Below are positions 29,801 through 36,486 of a stretch of DNA of 64,000 nt, piece after piece. The DNA is taken from assembly GCA_023388055.1 (NCBI GenBank), contig JAEWGW010000018.1:150494-214493 (forward strand), written 5' to 3'. Position 1 is the stretch's first letter. Every line of letters begins with the position of its first letter. The notes below the pieces were generated by a model. That model was not told the origin of the DNA. It worked only from the letters and a program-made list of their open reading frames with translations, and did no database searches. A program made the translations under genes and the position numbers. This DNA comes from Bacillota bacterium (GTDB taxonomy: Bacteria; Bacillota; Bacilli; Paenibacillales; NBRC-103111).

Positions 29801-30405
29801 GCCGGGGGAATGCCTGGAATGGCCTGCCCCATTATGGATACATTGTCAAAATACAGATTCCCCACAGGGGCCGCAGCCCGAAAGCGCAGCTTGTTGGCTG
29901 GGTTGCTGTTGGCCTGTGCATCCAGCGCCCAGGTTTTCTGCTTGTTGGGATCGGACGTTGCTCCGGGAGTCGGCTTGAAATCCTCCAGTACCGTCCAGTT
30001 GACGCCGCCGTCATAGGACCATTCCACATACACACTTCCGCTCACATATGACGATGCTCGGGTGTAATAGCTGACCTGAATATTCCCGTAGCCGGTCAGA
30101 TCCAGGGGCAGGGCCAGCACATCCGTGGAATCGATCTTCACCATATTGGGTGTGGACGGGGCCGTGGTGGAGGCAGAGGTTTTGGCTACGCTTTTGCCAC
30201 CCTCCTGAAGCCATGGCTGGGGAATGGTTACCCCTCCCGTCGAGCCGAAATTATCCGGATCATCAAACTGCTCAGCATAAATCTCCATCACAGGCCCTTC
30301 CGGCTCAGGCACGGCGGCCTTCACGGTAAGCGCTTGCAATTGTGCAAAAGGCGACAGCACCAACACGCATACCAGCACCCCTATCAAAATCCTTCTTATG
30401 TTCAT
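23821..30405 (-). CDS. Giant SLH-anchored esterase / beta-helix polysaccharide enzyme (C-terminal frameshift)
   Basis: About 2,194 residues from the ATG at 30405 (GGGGAGGG 8 nt upstream). Approximate order: signal peptide (1-30); sugar-binding-like jelly roll (40-200); alpha/beta-hydrolase esterase (220-505) with HGGGW, the nucleophile in GSSAG, Asp in HGDADS and His in GQGHGF; Ig-like (535-625); DNRLRE/CBM96-like (640-815); fibronectin III (825-920); F5/8C CBM32-like (920-1050); pectate-lyase-type right-handed beta-helix (1095-1520) opening NVLDFGADPADNG; cadherin-like sandwich; Gly/Pro repeat linker; unknown domain; and three SLH repeats. The last SLH runs out of frame near 23861-23866; one base shift restores RFDPMAQATRAESL and a stop at 23771. 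It probably de-esterifies and cleaves pectin-like polymers at the cell wall. Confidence 0.9.
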   Translation of the reverse strand: MNIRRILIGVLVCVLVLSPFAQLQALTVKAAVPEPEGPVMEIYAEQFDDPDNFGSTGGVTIPQPWLQEGGKSVAKTSASTTAPSTPNMVKIDSTDVLALPLDLTGYGNIQVSYYTRASSYVSGSVYVEWSYDGGVNWTVLEDFKPTPGATSDPNKQKTWALDAQANSNPANKLRFRAAAPVGNLYFDNVSIMGQAIPGIPPAPTPVPIPEPVEQPPFVPPAGVKMYEDVLVGMAGNREIYASIAVPEVAPAAAMPAVVYIHGGGWNHGDRKQALGNISNYVLKRGYIGVALSYRLTPEAPFPAQIQDVKLGIRFLRAHAADYFIDPSRIGVWGSSAGGHLASLLGTTGDLEAGSLITLDNGNTVPVPDLGGTGGWPEYSDKVQAVADWFGPADFTSEFANNYSSVTALLGGKKAFTVPNEARLAMPGTYASPDDPPFWIRHGDADSTIPYENSVKFAAQLTAAGVQVVDFKLVPGQGHGFTGTASDTANAEAWTFLDQYVKNRLVTEPIIYKPGYGPGGTDPGNPDPGNGTVHPGSPIVQLDTTAWTMTAGANKELNAAVVSSGDPGTVTVTWSTYSSAVATVESLGGLKARVTGVAPGSTKIVATVVSSVYQQPALAEAMVTVTPAEPNQPGQQVEKEIAILTPTDDALIDSDKENADKNINSATGTSQGLFSVSSSGSRKKYVYFKYDISQAANPSYHYTFQVAAKKGNSNTEVSVQLYGIPDSDWSETTLTWNNAPVKELASGELLGGFTVDADKGGNPKVYTVDVTEYVRSRLADGTIVFMLGDAENTGVSFNIYSKEANGTSNPRPALKVMEIIDLSGDIAPPYWPEGSLLKADNLGTDFVDLQWPQALDDSTIDHYLVYRSNELAATLAPEVNAYTAAGLTPGTEYNFAVAAVDASGKTSTTSLTLTRTTLAEPILPLPVEAVTASSSDGNIESNTLDNNSYTRWSASGDGPWIKFDLGELRQVGYLGIGFYKGDARKTQLEIETSVDDENWTPGFNGWSTRLTTALQVFDLEDVNARYVRITGRGNSDGSVFTSLTDVHIYPPYANGDTPVALVPYILPGPPPGAVPFTKAGLTKPDGSAHALHTPNPVTGRTLNVLDFGADPADNGQDDRPAIQAAIDSAVAGDEVFIPDGVYNLLTSPDGLANLFLKSGVNIRGESEDGTVLRTSLDMVKNSTLFKSAKQHNLQISGMTLTSAWNKEYTTDHKNNNPAAGGPDSLIMISNYGEDPSYNVTIHHVTVEKFRRMAIRIENSHDVIVQNSTFRNATDVGPGGSGYGVAIQGMPKVDRLGFANDTLWNLVEDSRFEGPYLRHGALIQNVAHNNTVRNNAFIQTKLDAIDLHGELEYLNEISGNLVENILTGGAVGLGNTGGTAPSNHSKTGPGNLIRDNLIRNSREGIVVTMGTPDTVIVNNVIENTVDVPDASGINILNGPGTIIRGNTVRNNTATGYWAILLEHDNGDTNANYIGEGDPENVRIEGNVLTGNTNGIGLFAGKGIKLKGNTVESITTNFYQKEGVEAVIEELSDEWRLNQLTLSAGDLEPVFAPEALAYTAQVAYETEVVTVTAVADPLAAVTITSGAGVAGSTIEADRTTEAGGTTEAGDSAAGLPAAEGTVTVAPVEGSHTAALPLEVGQNRIVIAVTAENGEAAQYVIDVTRLAQDPTGGTPGGEDPGSGTPGNGTPGGEDPGGGTPGNGTPGGEDPGSGTPGNGTPGGEDSGSGTPGNGTPGGEDSGSGTPGNGTPGGEDPGSGTPGNGTPGGEDPGSGTPGNGTPGGEDPGSGTPDGSSSNEEPNDGGSGSVPTPGPTGSVGTANPTDSVALAEIDGLLLERALEAAVGGQVLLKAVEGSVQGNSPVEGVRLSGAVLGKLLQDGHVDTLVVQTAQASYALPVKELDLGRLARELGTETNKLQLEITARMNDTAEASATAAGWKVAGAWEFAVKISAPDGKEQELKNFSGYVKRTVKPETGISLNEGSLAVARIVPAADGSWVLEPVPFRTDGGEVHIYSRTNSTYLLVQHTRTFADMKGHWAQGGMERMAARMIADGMAPEEFQPDKSVTRAEVAAFLVRALGLSPTATGGDNRTYTDVGAADWFAGAVRSASVMKLVEGYGDGSFRPGEAVTRQELAVMVHRAAELAGMKPAVAASAAGPGQVPYGDDAAIAGWAKPAVEALTRQGLLGGSILWPRQPVPRA
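25046..25404 (-). repeat. 45-bp tandem repeat encoding a Gly/Pro linker
   Basis: Seven full units and a partial eighth encode GGEDPGSGTPGNGTP with few changes (P/S at position 5, S/G at 7). It forms a flexible linker between the catalytic half and the wall-anchoring half of the giant protein, and is likely variable in length between strains. Confidence 0.9.
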
Positions 30406-30484
30406 CATGCACTCCCTCCCCAAAATAAAACTCATGCGGCAAAGCGCCCCGCCCCCGGGCAGGCTGCGGCTCCATGCCAACTCC

Positions 30485-30494
30485 ACCCTAGGGT
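30485..30494. promoter_or_regulatory. 10-bp palindrome upstream of the giant enzyme gene
   Basis: ACCCTAGGGT is a perfect palindrome about 80 bp before the start codon. It may be an operator; no partner regulator is known. Confidence 0.3.
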
Positions 30495-30586
30495 AGCGCA
30501 CTTTTCATATACTGTCTACGGAGGTTATTTTTAGGTCCCTTGGGCTTTTTTTAGTTTTGAGAGTAGAAGGAGCTCCTCTTCCATGC

Positions 30587-30773
30587 GGAAAATGCAAAAG
30601 TGCATTTATTTTCCCGAAACACTACTCATGGACCAGCTGTACCTGCAAAAGTGCAGTTATTTTCGGCAGTATAGACACAACAGAGGGCGAACGGATCAAT
30701 TAACTGCACTTTTACAGGATGAGTCCCCTTGTGGGGCACCTGGGTCCAAAATAGATGCATTTTTGCATCAACG
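30587..30773. repeat. Four-arm intergenic element, copy 6
   Basis: Direct arms end with TATT at 30610 and 30661 (core CAAAAGTGCA), inverted arms begin at about 30698 and 30750 (cores TGCACTTTT and TGCATTTTTGCAT). Spacing is 51, about 61 and 51-52. The arm type is shared with copy 2 at 13869. Confidence 0.85.
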
Positions 30774-30778
30774 GCGCA

Positions 30779-30813
30779 CAAAAAGCCCCAGCCAGCATAA
30801 CGCCGGCCAGGGC
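30779..30813 (-). terminator. Terminator after the lyase-like propeller gene
   Basis: Nine-bp arms at 30785-30793 and 30805-30813 (two wobble pairs) are followed by a T-run on the minus strand. Confidence 0.75.
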
Positions 30814-30867
30814 ATACCTAAAGCTATATTTACCAAGATCAGCGCACTTGCGCCGTCCCGCTTACCC

Positions 30868-31971
30868 CTATCCGATCAGCCCGGAAATATCCACAAAACC
30901 TGCCACAGCCCGATTTTCGCTTACCAGCCGGTTGAAGTAAATCCGCTTGCCATCCTGGGAAAAGGTCGGGTTGGGATGCACCTGCAGCCCGAACGAGGCC
31001 TCGTGGAAGGGATGGGAGTCCAGCACCGCCACAGGCTCCAGCTCCCCCTTGCGGTACAACCGGATATCGATGGAGGAACCGGGAAAACACGTATCGCTGG
31101 CAAACCATTGCCGGTCCGGCGACCCGTCAATATGATTGCCGATGCCCCCCAGCGGCTCGATAATCTCCCCGTCCAGCGAGTAGCGGTTCATCCGGCTGGT
31201 TTCCTTCACGATCCGTTGGCCGTCATGATGATGGTACATGGCCATGTACGAATCGTCGTCGTACCACAGCTGGTGGATCGGCTTGTCCGGAATCAGATGC
31301 CACGCTCCGGTCACCAGATCGCAGCAGCCCAGGGCCCCCAGCGCCTTGCATTCCTCCACGGACAGCCGCATCATCACCCGGGTTGCCGAAGGGTTCAATT
31401 GCACATGGCTCATGCGGGCAGTATTCTCATTAGGCGTCAGGCCCCGGCTGCGGATAAAAGCCAACAAATTCTCGCTGTCCACCACCTGGCGGATTTTGCC
31501 CGTTGCCAGCTCCAGCGTGTACACCCCCGGTGTCCCAATGTCCGGATAAGCCGGATTCTGCCCGACGTATTGATCGGATATGCTGAACGGATAATACCCG
31601 TTTTCCCCACGGTGGCTTTCCTTGGCGATGATAGGTCCGTACACCGCCTGCTCCCGGCGAATATCATAGATGAGGAAATAGCTGAACTGCTGTTCATTTT
31701 GCCCGCGGAACACAATCCAGTCGTTAGTGAGAAAGGTTGCCGAAGGCCCATTATGGTTGCCGCATATCACCTCGTACACCTTGCGGTGGCCGGTAAGATC
31801 ATAGTTGCACACCCAAATCTCTGTCCGGTGATCGTCGGCCCTGTCCAGATGCCGTTTCCGGGCATATACCAGCAGGCTGCCGTCCGGGCTTTCGGGAAGG
31901 CCGCCGTTCATCCCCAGAATCGAACTGCCTTCCGCGCCATCCCAAATCGGGGTAAAAGCTAAGGCTGTCAT
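30868..31971 (-). CDS. Beta-propeller protein, oligogalacturonate lyase (PL22)-like
   Basis: The protein has 367 residues and no signal peptide, so it is cytosolic. WD40/PD40-like blades are seen (ESPDGSLLVYAR, LNPSATRVMMRL, FSQDGKRIYFN). His residues sit where oligogalacturonate lyases bind Mn (MSHVQLNPS, YHHHDG, LQVHPNP). PL22 enzymes cut di-galacturonate from pectin breakdown in the cytosol, which fits the pectin-lyase-like giant gene upstream. A general TolB-like propeller is the alternative. The ATG at 31971 has GGAGG 9 nt before it. Confidence 0.75.
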   Translation of the reverse strand: MTALAFTPIWDGAEGSSILGMNGGLPESPDGSLLVYARKRHLDRADDHRTEIWVCNYDLTGHRKVYEVICGNHNGPSATFLTNDWIVFRGQNEQQFSYFLIYDIRREQAVYGPIIAKESHRGENGYYPFSISDQYVGQNPAYPDIGTPGVYTLELATGKIRQVVDSENLLAFIRSRGLTPNENTARMSHVQLNPSATRVMMRLSVEECKALGALGCCDLVTGAWHLIPDKPIHQLWYDDDSYMAMYHHHDGQRIVKETSRMNRYSLDGEIIEPLGGIGNHIDGSPDRQWFASDTCFPGSSIDIRLYRKGELEPVAVLDSHPFHEASFGLQVHPNPTFSQDGKRIYFNRLVSENRAVAGFVDISGLIG

Positions 31972-32088
31972 TGCGCCATTCCTCCATTCATGATTTATCC
32001 CGTCATTATGTCCCCCACTATACAAGCTAGGGAATTGAACAGGCAATTGGACTTTTTTGCAGAGCGAGCTACACGGTGAAAAATAGAG

Positions 32089-32120
32089 AAAAAGCCCGTC
32101 CCGGTATGCCCAGGCGGGCT
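32089..32120 (-). terminator. Terminator of the nucleotidyltransferase-methyltransferase-vat operon
   Basis: AGCCCG / CGGGCT arms with inner pairing are followed by a T-run on the minus strand, 34 bp past the stop. Confidence 0.8.
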
Positions 32121-32153
32121 ATTCGCTCCATATTGCGCTTTGAGCAACTTACA

Positions 32154-32792
32154 CTACTCAATACGGCGGATTTGCTCCAGATCGGCACTGCACAATACAT
32201 CCAGATGGCGGAAAATTTTCTCGGCCGGCCAATCCCACCATTGAAGCTGCAGGAGGTACTCCGTCAGCTCCTCATCGAAGCGGCGGCGGATGAGCCGGGC
32301 GGGATTGCCGCCCACGATGGTGTAAGGGGCCACATTGGTGGCCACCACTGCATTGGCCGCGATGATGGCGCCGTCGCCAATCTTCACGCCCGGCAGAATC
32401 ACCGCATTTTGTCCAATCCACACGTCATTGCCAATGACCGTATCACCTTTGTAGGGTAGATCCTCCAGGGAGGGCACCGCCTTTTCCCAACCGCCGCCCA
32501 TAATGTTGAAGGGATACGTAGTGACGGAGCCCATCCGGTGGTTGGCCCCGTTCATCACAAACTCCACACCACGGGCAATGGCGCAGAACCGGCCGATCAT
32601 CAGCTTGTCGCCGATAAACTCGTAATGGTGGGTCACACGCTCCTCGAAGCGCTCCGCCCCATCCTTGTCGTCGTAATAGGTATAGTCGCCCACCATAATA
32701 TTGGGTCGGGTAATGACATTTTTAATGAAACAAATCTGCTTAATCTGCGGATTGGGATAAATGGCGTCCGGATCAGGTCCGTAGTTCGGCAT
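32154..32792 (-). CDS. Vat-type (streptogramin A-like) O-acetyltransferase
   Basis: The 212-residue protein is a left-handed beta-helix xenobiotic acetyltransferase. It matches Vat family layout throughout: NYGPDPDAIYP at the start, GDKLMIGRFCAIA, FVMNGANHRM with the catalytic His, GNDVWIGQNAVILPGVKIGDG and VGGNPARLIRRRF. Vat enzymes acetylate group A streptogramins; environmental Paenibacillus are known to carry intrinsic vat genes. The ATG at 32792 follows AAAGGAG. It is the last gene of the operon. Resistance activity is inferred from family only. Confidence 0.9.
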   Translation of the reverse strand: MPNYGPDPDAIYPNPQIKQICFIKNVITRPNIMVGDYTYYDDKDGAERFEERVTHHYEFIGDKLMIGRFCAIARGVEFVMNGANHRMGSVTTYPFNIMGGGWEKAVPSLEDLPYKGDTVIGNDVWIGQNAVILPGVKIGDGAIIAANAVVATNVAPYTIVGGNPARLIRRRFDEELTEYLLQLQWWDWPAEKIFRHLDVLCSADLEQIRRIE

Positions 32793-32875
32793 CAGGGTCA
32801 CTCCTTTGGGGCGCGGCGTTGTCTCTCACCGGCCATTCTTTATTGATTGTACCGGATAGGCCCCCTTCCGCACAA

Positions 32876-33451
32876 TCATCTGGAGCTTGCCCGTACTCCG
32901 GCATAAGTGCCGCTTTTTTTCACCGCCATAAAAACATAATACCCCTCCACCTCCCGGATGTTTACCCCGCCGAAGATGGAAATCAGCTTCTGCTTATACC
33001 ACTCCTTGCGTTTGGTCACCATGTAAAACCGTCCCTCCAGGGCCAGCCGGTTGAAGCCCTTCTCAATAAACCGCTTGGGCACCGAAAAGTCGGCATGGTA
33101 AGGTGGATGGGTGATAATCTTGGTAAAATGAGTCTCCCTAGTAGCGTTGAAGCCGTCGCTCTCGATAACAGCAGCATCCGACACTCCGTTCAGCCGGGCA
33201 TTCTCCCGGGCGCAGGCCACAGCCTTCGGGTCATTGTCGATCATCAGCACGCAGTGCGGACCGATGAGCTTGGCCGCCGTAATCCCGACAACCCCATAAC
33301 CGCAGCCCAAATCACATACCCGGTCCTCTGGGTCAAACTCTATTGTGGACATCAAAGCCAATGTCCCCTTGTCAATGCGCCGCGGCGAAAACAGGCCGCC
33401 CTCCGTCCGGAATTGCAGCTCGAGATCTTTGATGGTGGTTGTAATCATCAT
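32876..33451 (-). CDS. Class I SAM methyltransferase, RsmC-like (MTS domain)
   Basis: The protein has 191 residues. SAM-binding motif I is VCDLGCGYGVVG (about residues 46-57), followed by the acidic motif MIDNDPKA. The target-nucleotide motif reads ITHPPYH where RsmC and RlmG have NPPF/Y, so the Asn is replaced by His or Thr. The family methylates exocyclic amines of guanine in rRNA. Lying between a nucleotidyltransferase and a Vat gene in one operon, it could modify rRNA or an antibiotic. The ATG at 33451 has AAGGAG 10 nt upstream. Confidence 0.85.
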   Translation of the reverse strand: MMITTTIKDLELQFRTEGGLFSPRRIDKGTLALMSTIEFDPEDRVCDLGCGYGVVGITAAKLIGPHCVLMIDNDPKAVACARENARLNGVSDAAVIESDGFNATRETHFTKIITHPPYHADFSVPKRFIEKGFNRLALEGRFYMVTKRKEWYKQKLISIFGGVNIREVEGYYVFMAVKKSGTYAGVRASSR

Positions 33452-33479
33452 ATCGTGTAAGCTCCTTTTGTTGAACATA

Positions 33480-34514
33480 TCAGCCGTTACAAGCCTGCTG
33501 GAGCATATGATGTACGGCGATCAGCTGCTCCTTTTTTGCCTGCATACCTTCCGGTGTTAGCCCCATTCGCTGGAATAACTCTTCCTTATAAGCCGTCCAC
33601 CAACCGGTGCAGCCGGAATCCTTGGTGATCCTGTACTCCGCCACCCACATCCAATCCAGGATAGGATACATAGCCTCCTGATGGTAACCCTCTCCGATCC
33701 ATTGCCGAATTCCTCCGGAATGGCAGCCATGCTTAGCTGGGTTGATGCCATGGTAGTCGGCTTTTTGCACATGGATGCAATAATCGTAGACCTCCATCAT
33801 CCGGTCCAAAAAATAGTCCGCCTCTCTTTTGTTGAAATCATGACAGCCGAACAGACGCAGAAGCATCGACGCCTCATATTGAGGAAGATCGCTGCGCAAG
33901 GAATCTCCTGCTTCCGCGCCCAGCTTCTCCAGAGCTCTGCCCGCTTGGTATAACAGCTTCCTGGCGCTGGGATCCACAATACAGGCAGCCAGAGGCAGTA
34001 GGCAGCCGATGCGCAAATCCTCCATAAAAGCAGGAACAAACGCTTCAAAACTCTCCGTTTGTATCACCCGTTGGAAGGACATATGCTTTAGCTCCCATAG
34101 GCGGGCTAGTCTTTCGGTTACATAGCCCTGGCTCCCCAATTGCGGTACCACCTGTTGCTTCATGCGGCTTAACCACCCTCCGGGATCATAAAGAATAATG
34201 GCGTGAGCCAGGTTATGAGGTTTAGCGTAGTGGGACAAAATCTCTTCCACCCGGCTGTAGTCCTCCAGCGGCTCCCAGACCCAATCTACCGCTACCCCCT
34301 CCTCCAGGGTTGCGTACATCTTGAATGAACCTCCCGGCTCAAGACAGACCAGATGAAGGTCAATATCGGAATGAACATCCGCGTCTCCTCTCGCCACAGA
34401 TGAACAAACATAGATGGCTTTTGCCTGTCCCTTAAGTTGACGGTGCATGCTTCTTACGATCCGCTGGGCGATCTCCAACCGGAGTTGGCTGTGGCTGTTT
34501 TTATTCATGGTCAT
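33480..34514 (-). CDS. Nucleotidyltransferase-fold protein, aminoglycoside/lincosamide transferase-like
   Basis: The protein has 344 residues. The N-terminal pol-beta-type nucleotidyltransferase motif is SSVARGDADVHSDIDLHLV (about residues 39-57), with the two metal-binding Asp residues and a third in VAVDWVW. The larger C-terminal helical region resembles substrate-recognition parts of antibiotic nucleotidyltransferases but is not assignable to one named group. The ATG has GGGAGG 8 nt before it. It is the first gene of a three-gene operon and lies directly behind an attenuator leader. Confidence 0.8.
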   Translation of the reverse strand: MTMNKNSHSQLRLEIAQRIVRSMHRQLKGQAKAIYVCSSVARGDADVHSDIDLHLVCLEPGGSFKMYATLEEGVAVDWVWEPLEDYSRVEEILSHYAKPHNLAHAIILYDPGGWLSRMKQQVVPQLGSQGYVTERLARLWELKHMSFQRVIQTESFEAFVPAFMEDLRIGCLLPLAACIVDPSARKLLYQAGRALEKLGAEAGDSLRSDLPQYEASMLLRLFGCHDFNKREADYFLDRMMEVYDYCIHVQKADYHGINPAKHGCHSGGIRQWIGEGYHQEAMYPILDWMWVAEYRITKDSGCTGWWTAYKEELFQRMGLTPEGMQAKKEQLIAVHHMLQQACNG

Positions 34515-34548
34515 GTAGTTCCTCCCTCAAATTTTAGTAACAGGACGC

Positions 34549-34607
34549 AAAAAGGCCGCAGGCAACCAGGGACTTGATCTTTCACAAGTCGCCTGGTGCC
34601 TGCGGCC
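34549..34607 (-). terminator. Attenuator terminator before the nucleotidyltransferase gene
   Basis: A very long stem (34554-34576 with 34585-34607, one bulge) is followed by TTTTT on the minus strand and ends 35 nt before the start codon. Being inside the leader of the gene it precedes, it would block the operon unless relieved. Confidence 0.85.
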
Positions 34608-34713
34608 CCAAACGGTAGGCATCCGATCATGGATGCATCCGGCGGTATGAATAACTTTGGTCCAAGCCTAGAGCCGGATAAAGTTATGGAAGCCTCGAAT
34701 TTGACACAGTTAA

Positions 34714-34728
34714 ATTGAGGCCCTCAAT
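34714..34728. promoter_or_regulatory. 15-bp dyad near the leader transcription start
   Basis: ATTGAGG and CCTCAAT flank one central base, about 20 bp downstream of the -10 box of the attenuated operon. It may be a protein operator. Confidence 0.4.
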
Positions 34729-34748
34729 TACCGGACTTACATAGCTCG

Positions 34749-34777
34749 ATTATAAATCTGTTTCAGGCATTATTCAA
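34749..34777 (-). promoter_or_regulatory. Promoter of the attenuated operon
   Basis: On the minus strand TTGAAT (34772-34777) and the perfect TATAAT (34749-34754) are exactly 17 bp apart, about 235 bp before the nucleotidyltransferase start. Confidence 0.75.
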
Positions 34778-34888
34778 ACGTTCCAAACCTCATTTATTCT
34801 AGAATTGTAATCGTACTGGATGGGTGTTACGATAAACGTTAAAAAATGTAAGTTCATTTGAGCCGGCTTATCTGGGAGGGCCACTACC

Positions 34889-35305
34889 GTGAATGATAGT
34901 GATGTAATGGATTTGGTATTAAACTTTACCCAACAGTTCGATGCATTACAAATGAAATACCATCCGCTTACGCAAGACCCCAGCCAGAATATATCTGTTG
35001 TATTTACGAATTTTAAGGCGGAGGCGGAGAAAATCTATCTTTGTTATTTAACGAAAAAGGACAGGACCTATTATACTGGTATTAATTCTCCGCCAAAATT
35101 TGCAGGGGTCAAGAGCAATACTCCCAGAACGGTGGAACACACAAAAAATGGTGCGGTGGTAACCTTTTGTACGAACACAGGAGGTTTAGATTTTCAGTTT
35201 TCTCTCACCTGTAAAAATGATCAGTGGCTTATTAACAGTATGAAACAGCGGTACCATTCTGAAAACAGGGAAGTAACGTATAAATGGCAATATGGTAGTT
35301 TTTAA
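34889..35305 (+). CDS. Hypothetical protein
   Basis: The 138-residue protein starts at GTG with GGGAGGG 8 nt upstream. It is predicted soluble, with alternating beta and short helix segments and a C-terminal pattern (DQWLINSMKQR) seen in NTF2-like small domains. That similarity is weak and no function is claimed. It lies between the attenuated operon and the MerR gene, converging on the latter. Confidence 0.75.
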   Translation: MNDSDVMDLVLNFTQQFDALQMKYHPLTQDPSQNISVVFTNFKAEAEKIYLCYLTKKDRTYYTGINSPPKFAGVKSNTPRTVEHTKNGAVVTFCTNTGGLDFQFSLTCKNDQWLINSMKQRYHSENREVTYKWQYGSF

Positions 35306-35341
35306 TTCTTCTTAATTGTTCTTAAAGGCCAGATCAATCCT

Positions 35342-36088
35342 CTATTCAGCAGCCGCCCGGTCCGCGAATACCGCCATGGCATCCCGCATGAACGCGGCCA
35401 ACCCTTCACCGAACTTATCGATGTTCTTCGTGAAGCGTTCGTCACACACGTACATCTCGCCCAGACCCTTGAATGCTTCATGCGAATAGGTGCCCATCCG
35501 GTTGAGGTAGTCCCACCACAGCTTAATGGCAGCTTGGGCTTCCTCCGATTCGGGAGACAGGTGGCGCAAGTCGGCCAGCTTGAAGTAGATCTCATTCATT
35601 TCCTGGCCCAGCTTCTCCTGCTCCTCCTTGGACATGGCGCCCAACCGGGCATTGGAGCTGTCTACAGCCTTGTCTCCCCAGCGCTGCCGGGCTTCCTGCT
35701 CATATGGATTGCCCTTGGTAAAATCAAACCCTGCAAACTTCTCTTTATCGCTCATGTGAATCTCTCCTTTATGGTGTCGGATGGTTTGGTCAATCACCGC
35801 GATCATCCGGTCCAGCTGCCCGCGTCGGTCCACGAGCATCCGCCGCTGAAGCGCCAACGCTTCGTTGCGGTTATAGTCCGGATCCATGATAATCTCCTTG
35901 ATCTTCGTCAGGGAAAACCCCAGCTCCCGAAAAAACAGGATCTGCTGCAGAGTTTCCAGATTCGCGCCGGAGTAAATGCGGTATCCGGATTCCGTCTTTT
36001 CCTCCGGCTTCAAAAGCCCGATCTCATCATAGTGGTGCAGCGTGCGCACACTGACCCCCGTCAGCTCGGCGACTTCCTTTACCTTCAT
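35342..36088 (-). CDS. MerR family regulator with TipAS-like antibiotic-binding domain
   Basis: The protein has 248 residues. The N-terminal MerR winged helix (KVKEVAELTGVSVRTLHHYDEIGLL) is followed by a dimerisation helix (to about 115) and a C-terminal alpha-helical TipAS domain (about 130-245; YEQEARQRWG and the globin-like end GLGEMYVCDERFTKNID). TipA-type regulators bind thiopeptide or similar antibiotics and turn on their own promoter. The ATG at 36088 has AAGGGAG 9 nt upstream. It faces the Vat/nucleotidyltransferase region and may respond to drugs. Confidence 0.92.
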   Translation of the reverse strand: MKVKEVAELTGVSVRTLHHYDEIGLLKPEEKTESGYRIYSGANLETLQQILFFRELGFSLTKIKEIIMDPDYNRNEALALQRRMLVDRRGQLDRMIAVIDQTIRHHKGEIHMSDKEKFAGFDFTKGNPYEQEARQRWGDKAVDSSNARLGAMSKEEQEKLGQEMNEIYFKLADLRHLSPESEEAQAAIKLWWDYLNRMGTYSHEAFKGLGEMYVCDERFTKNIDKFGEGLAAFMRDAMAVFADRAAAE

Positions 36089-36230
36089 CCTCTGCATCTC
36101 CCTTCACCACTTACTCTAAAGGATCACGTAACGTGAGAGTCAACCGTTATTTTGAGCATACCCGAATAAAAATTTCACGATACATAACAATAGCAATTAG
36201 CACCTAAACCATTAACAGCGTCAACCAAAA

Positions 36231-36486
36231 TTTTATACGAAAATGCTGCATCTGCCCCGGCATTTACATCGCCGGCGATGGCCGTTGGGCCGTGGGCGAT
36301 TCTAACGGAAGCCACAGCCTTTATTGGACACTAAAAAGCTCTTTCAAAATCCTAACGGAAGCAGGCGCCGCTATTTTCCGCAAATCCACCCTAAAACAGC
36401 TCACAAACCAAGAATAAAGGCTCTGGCCGCCGTTAGAAAATAATAATACCTGTTTTCGCACAAATAACGTCTCTGGCTTCCGTTAG
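36231..36486. repeat. Four-arm intergenic element, copy 4
   Basis: Direct arms at 36302 and 36352 (core CTAACGGAAGC), inverted arms at 36413 and 36463 (core CCGTTAG); spacings 50, 61 and 50. The 5' flank from TTTTATACGAAAATGC matches copy 3. It lies between divergent genes, so it cannot simply be a shared terminator. Confidence 0.9.

Larger units (their letters stand above)
34515..34742 (-). promoter_or_regulatory. Structured 5' leader with transcription attenuator
   Basis: The leader of about 228 nt can form: a stem ATAACTTT/AAAGTTAT (34680-34687 with 34651-34658), a hairpin GCATCC/GGATGC (34631-34636 with 34619-34624), and then the terminator at 34549-34607. The word TGCCT beside the second hairpin can instead pair with AGGCA in the 5' arm of the terminator, so a switch between structures is possible. 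No known riboswitch or T-box signature was seen. Confidence 0.65.

Noticed and set aside
34764..34789. Short upstream peptide gene in the attenuator leader region
   Set aside because: The candidate ATG lies in the promoter spacer, upstream of the predicted transcription start, and has no ribosome binding site.
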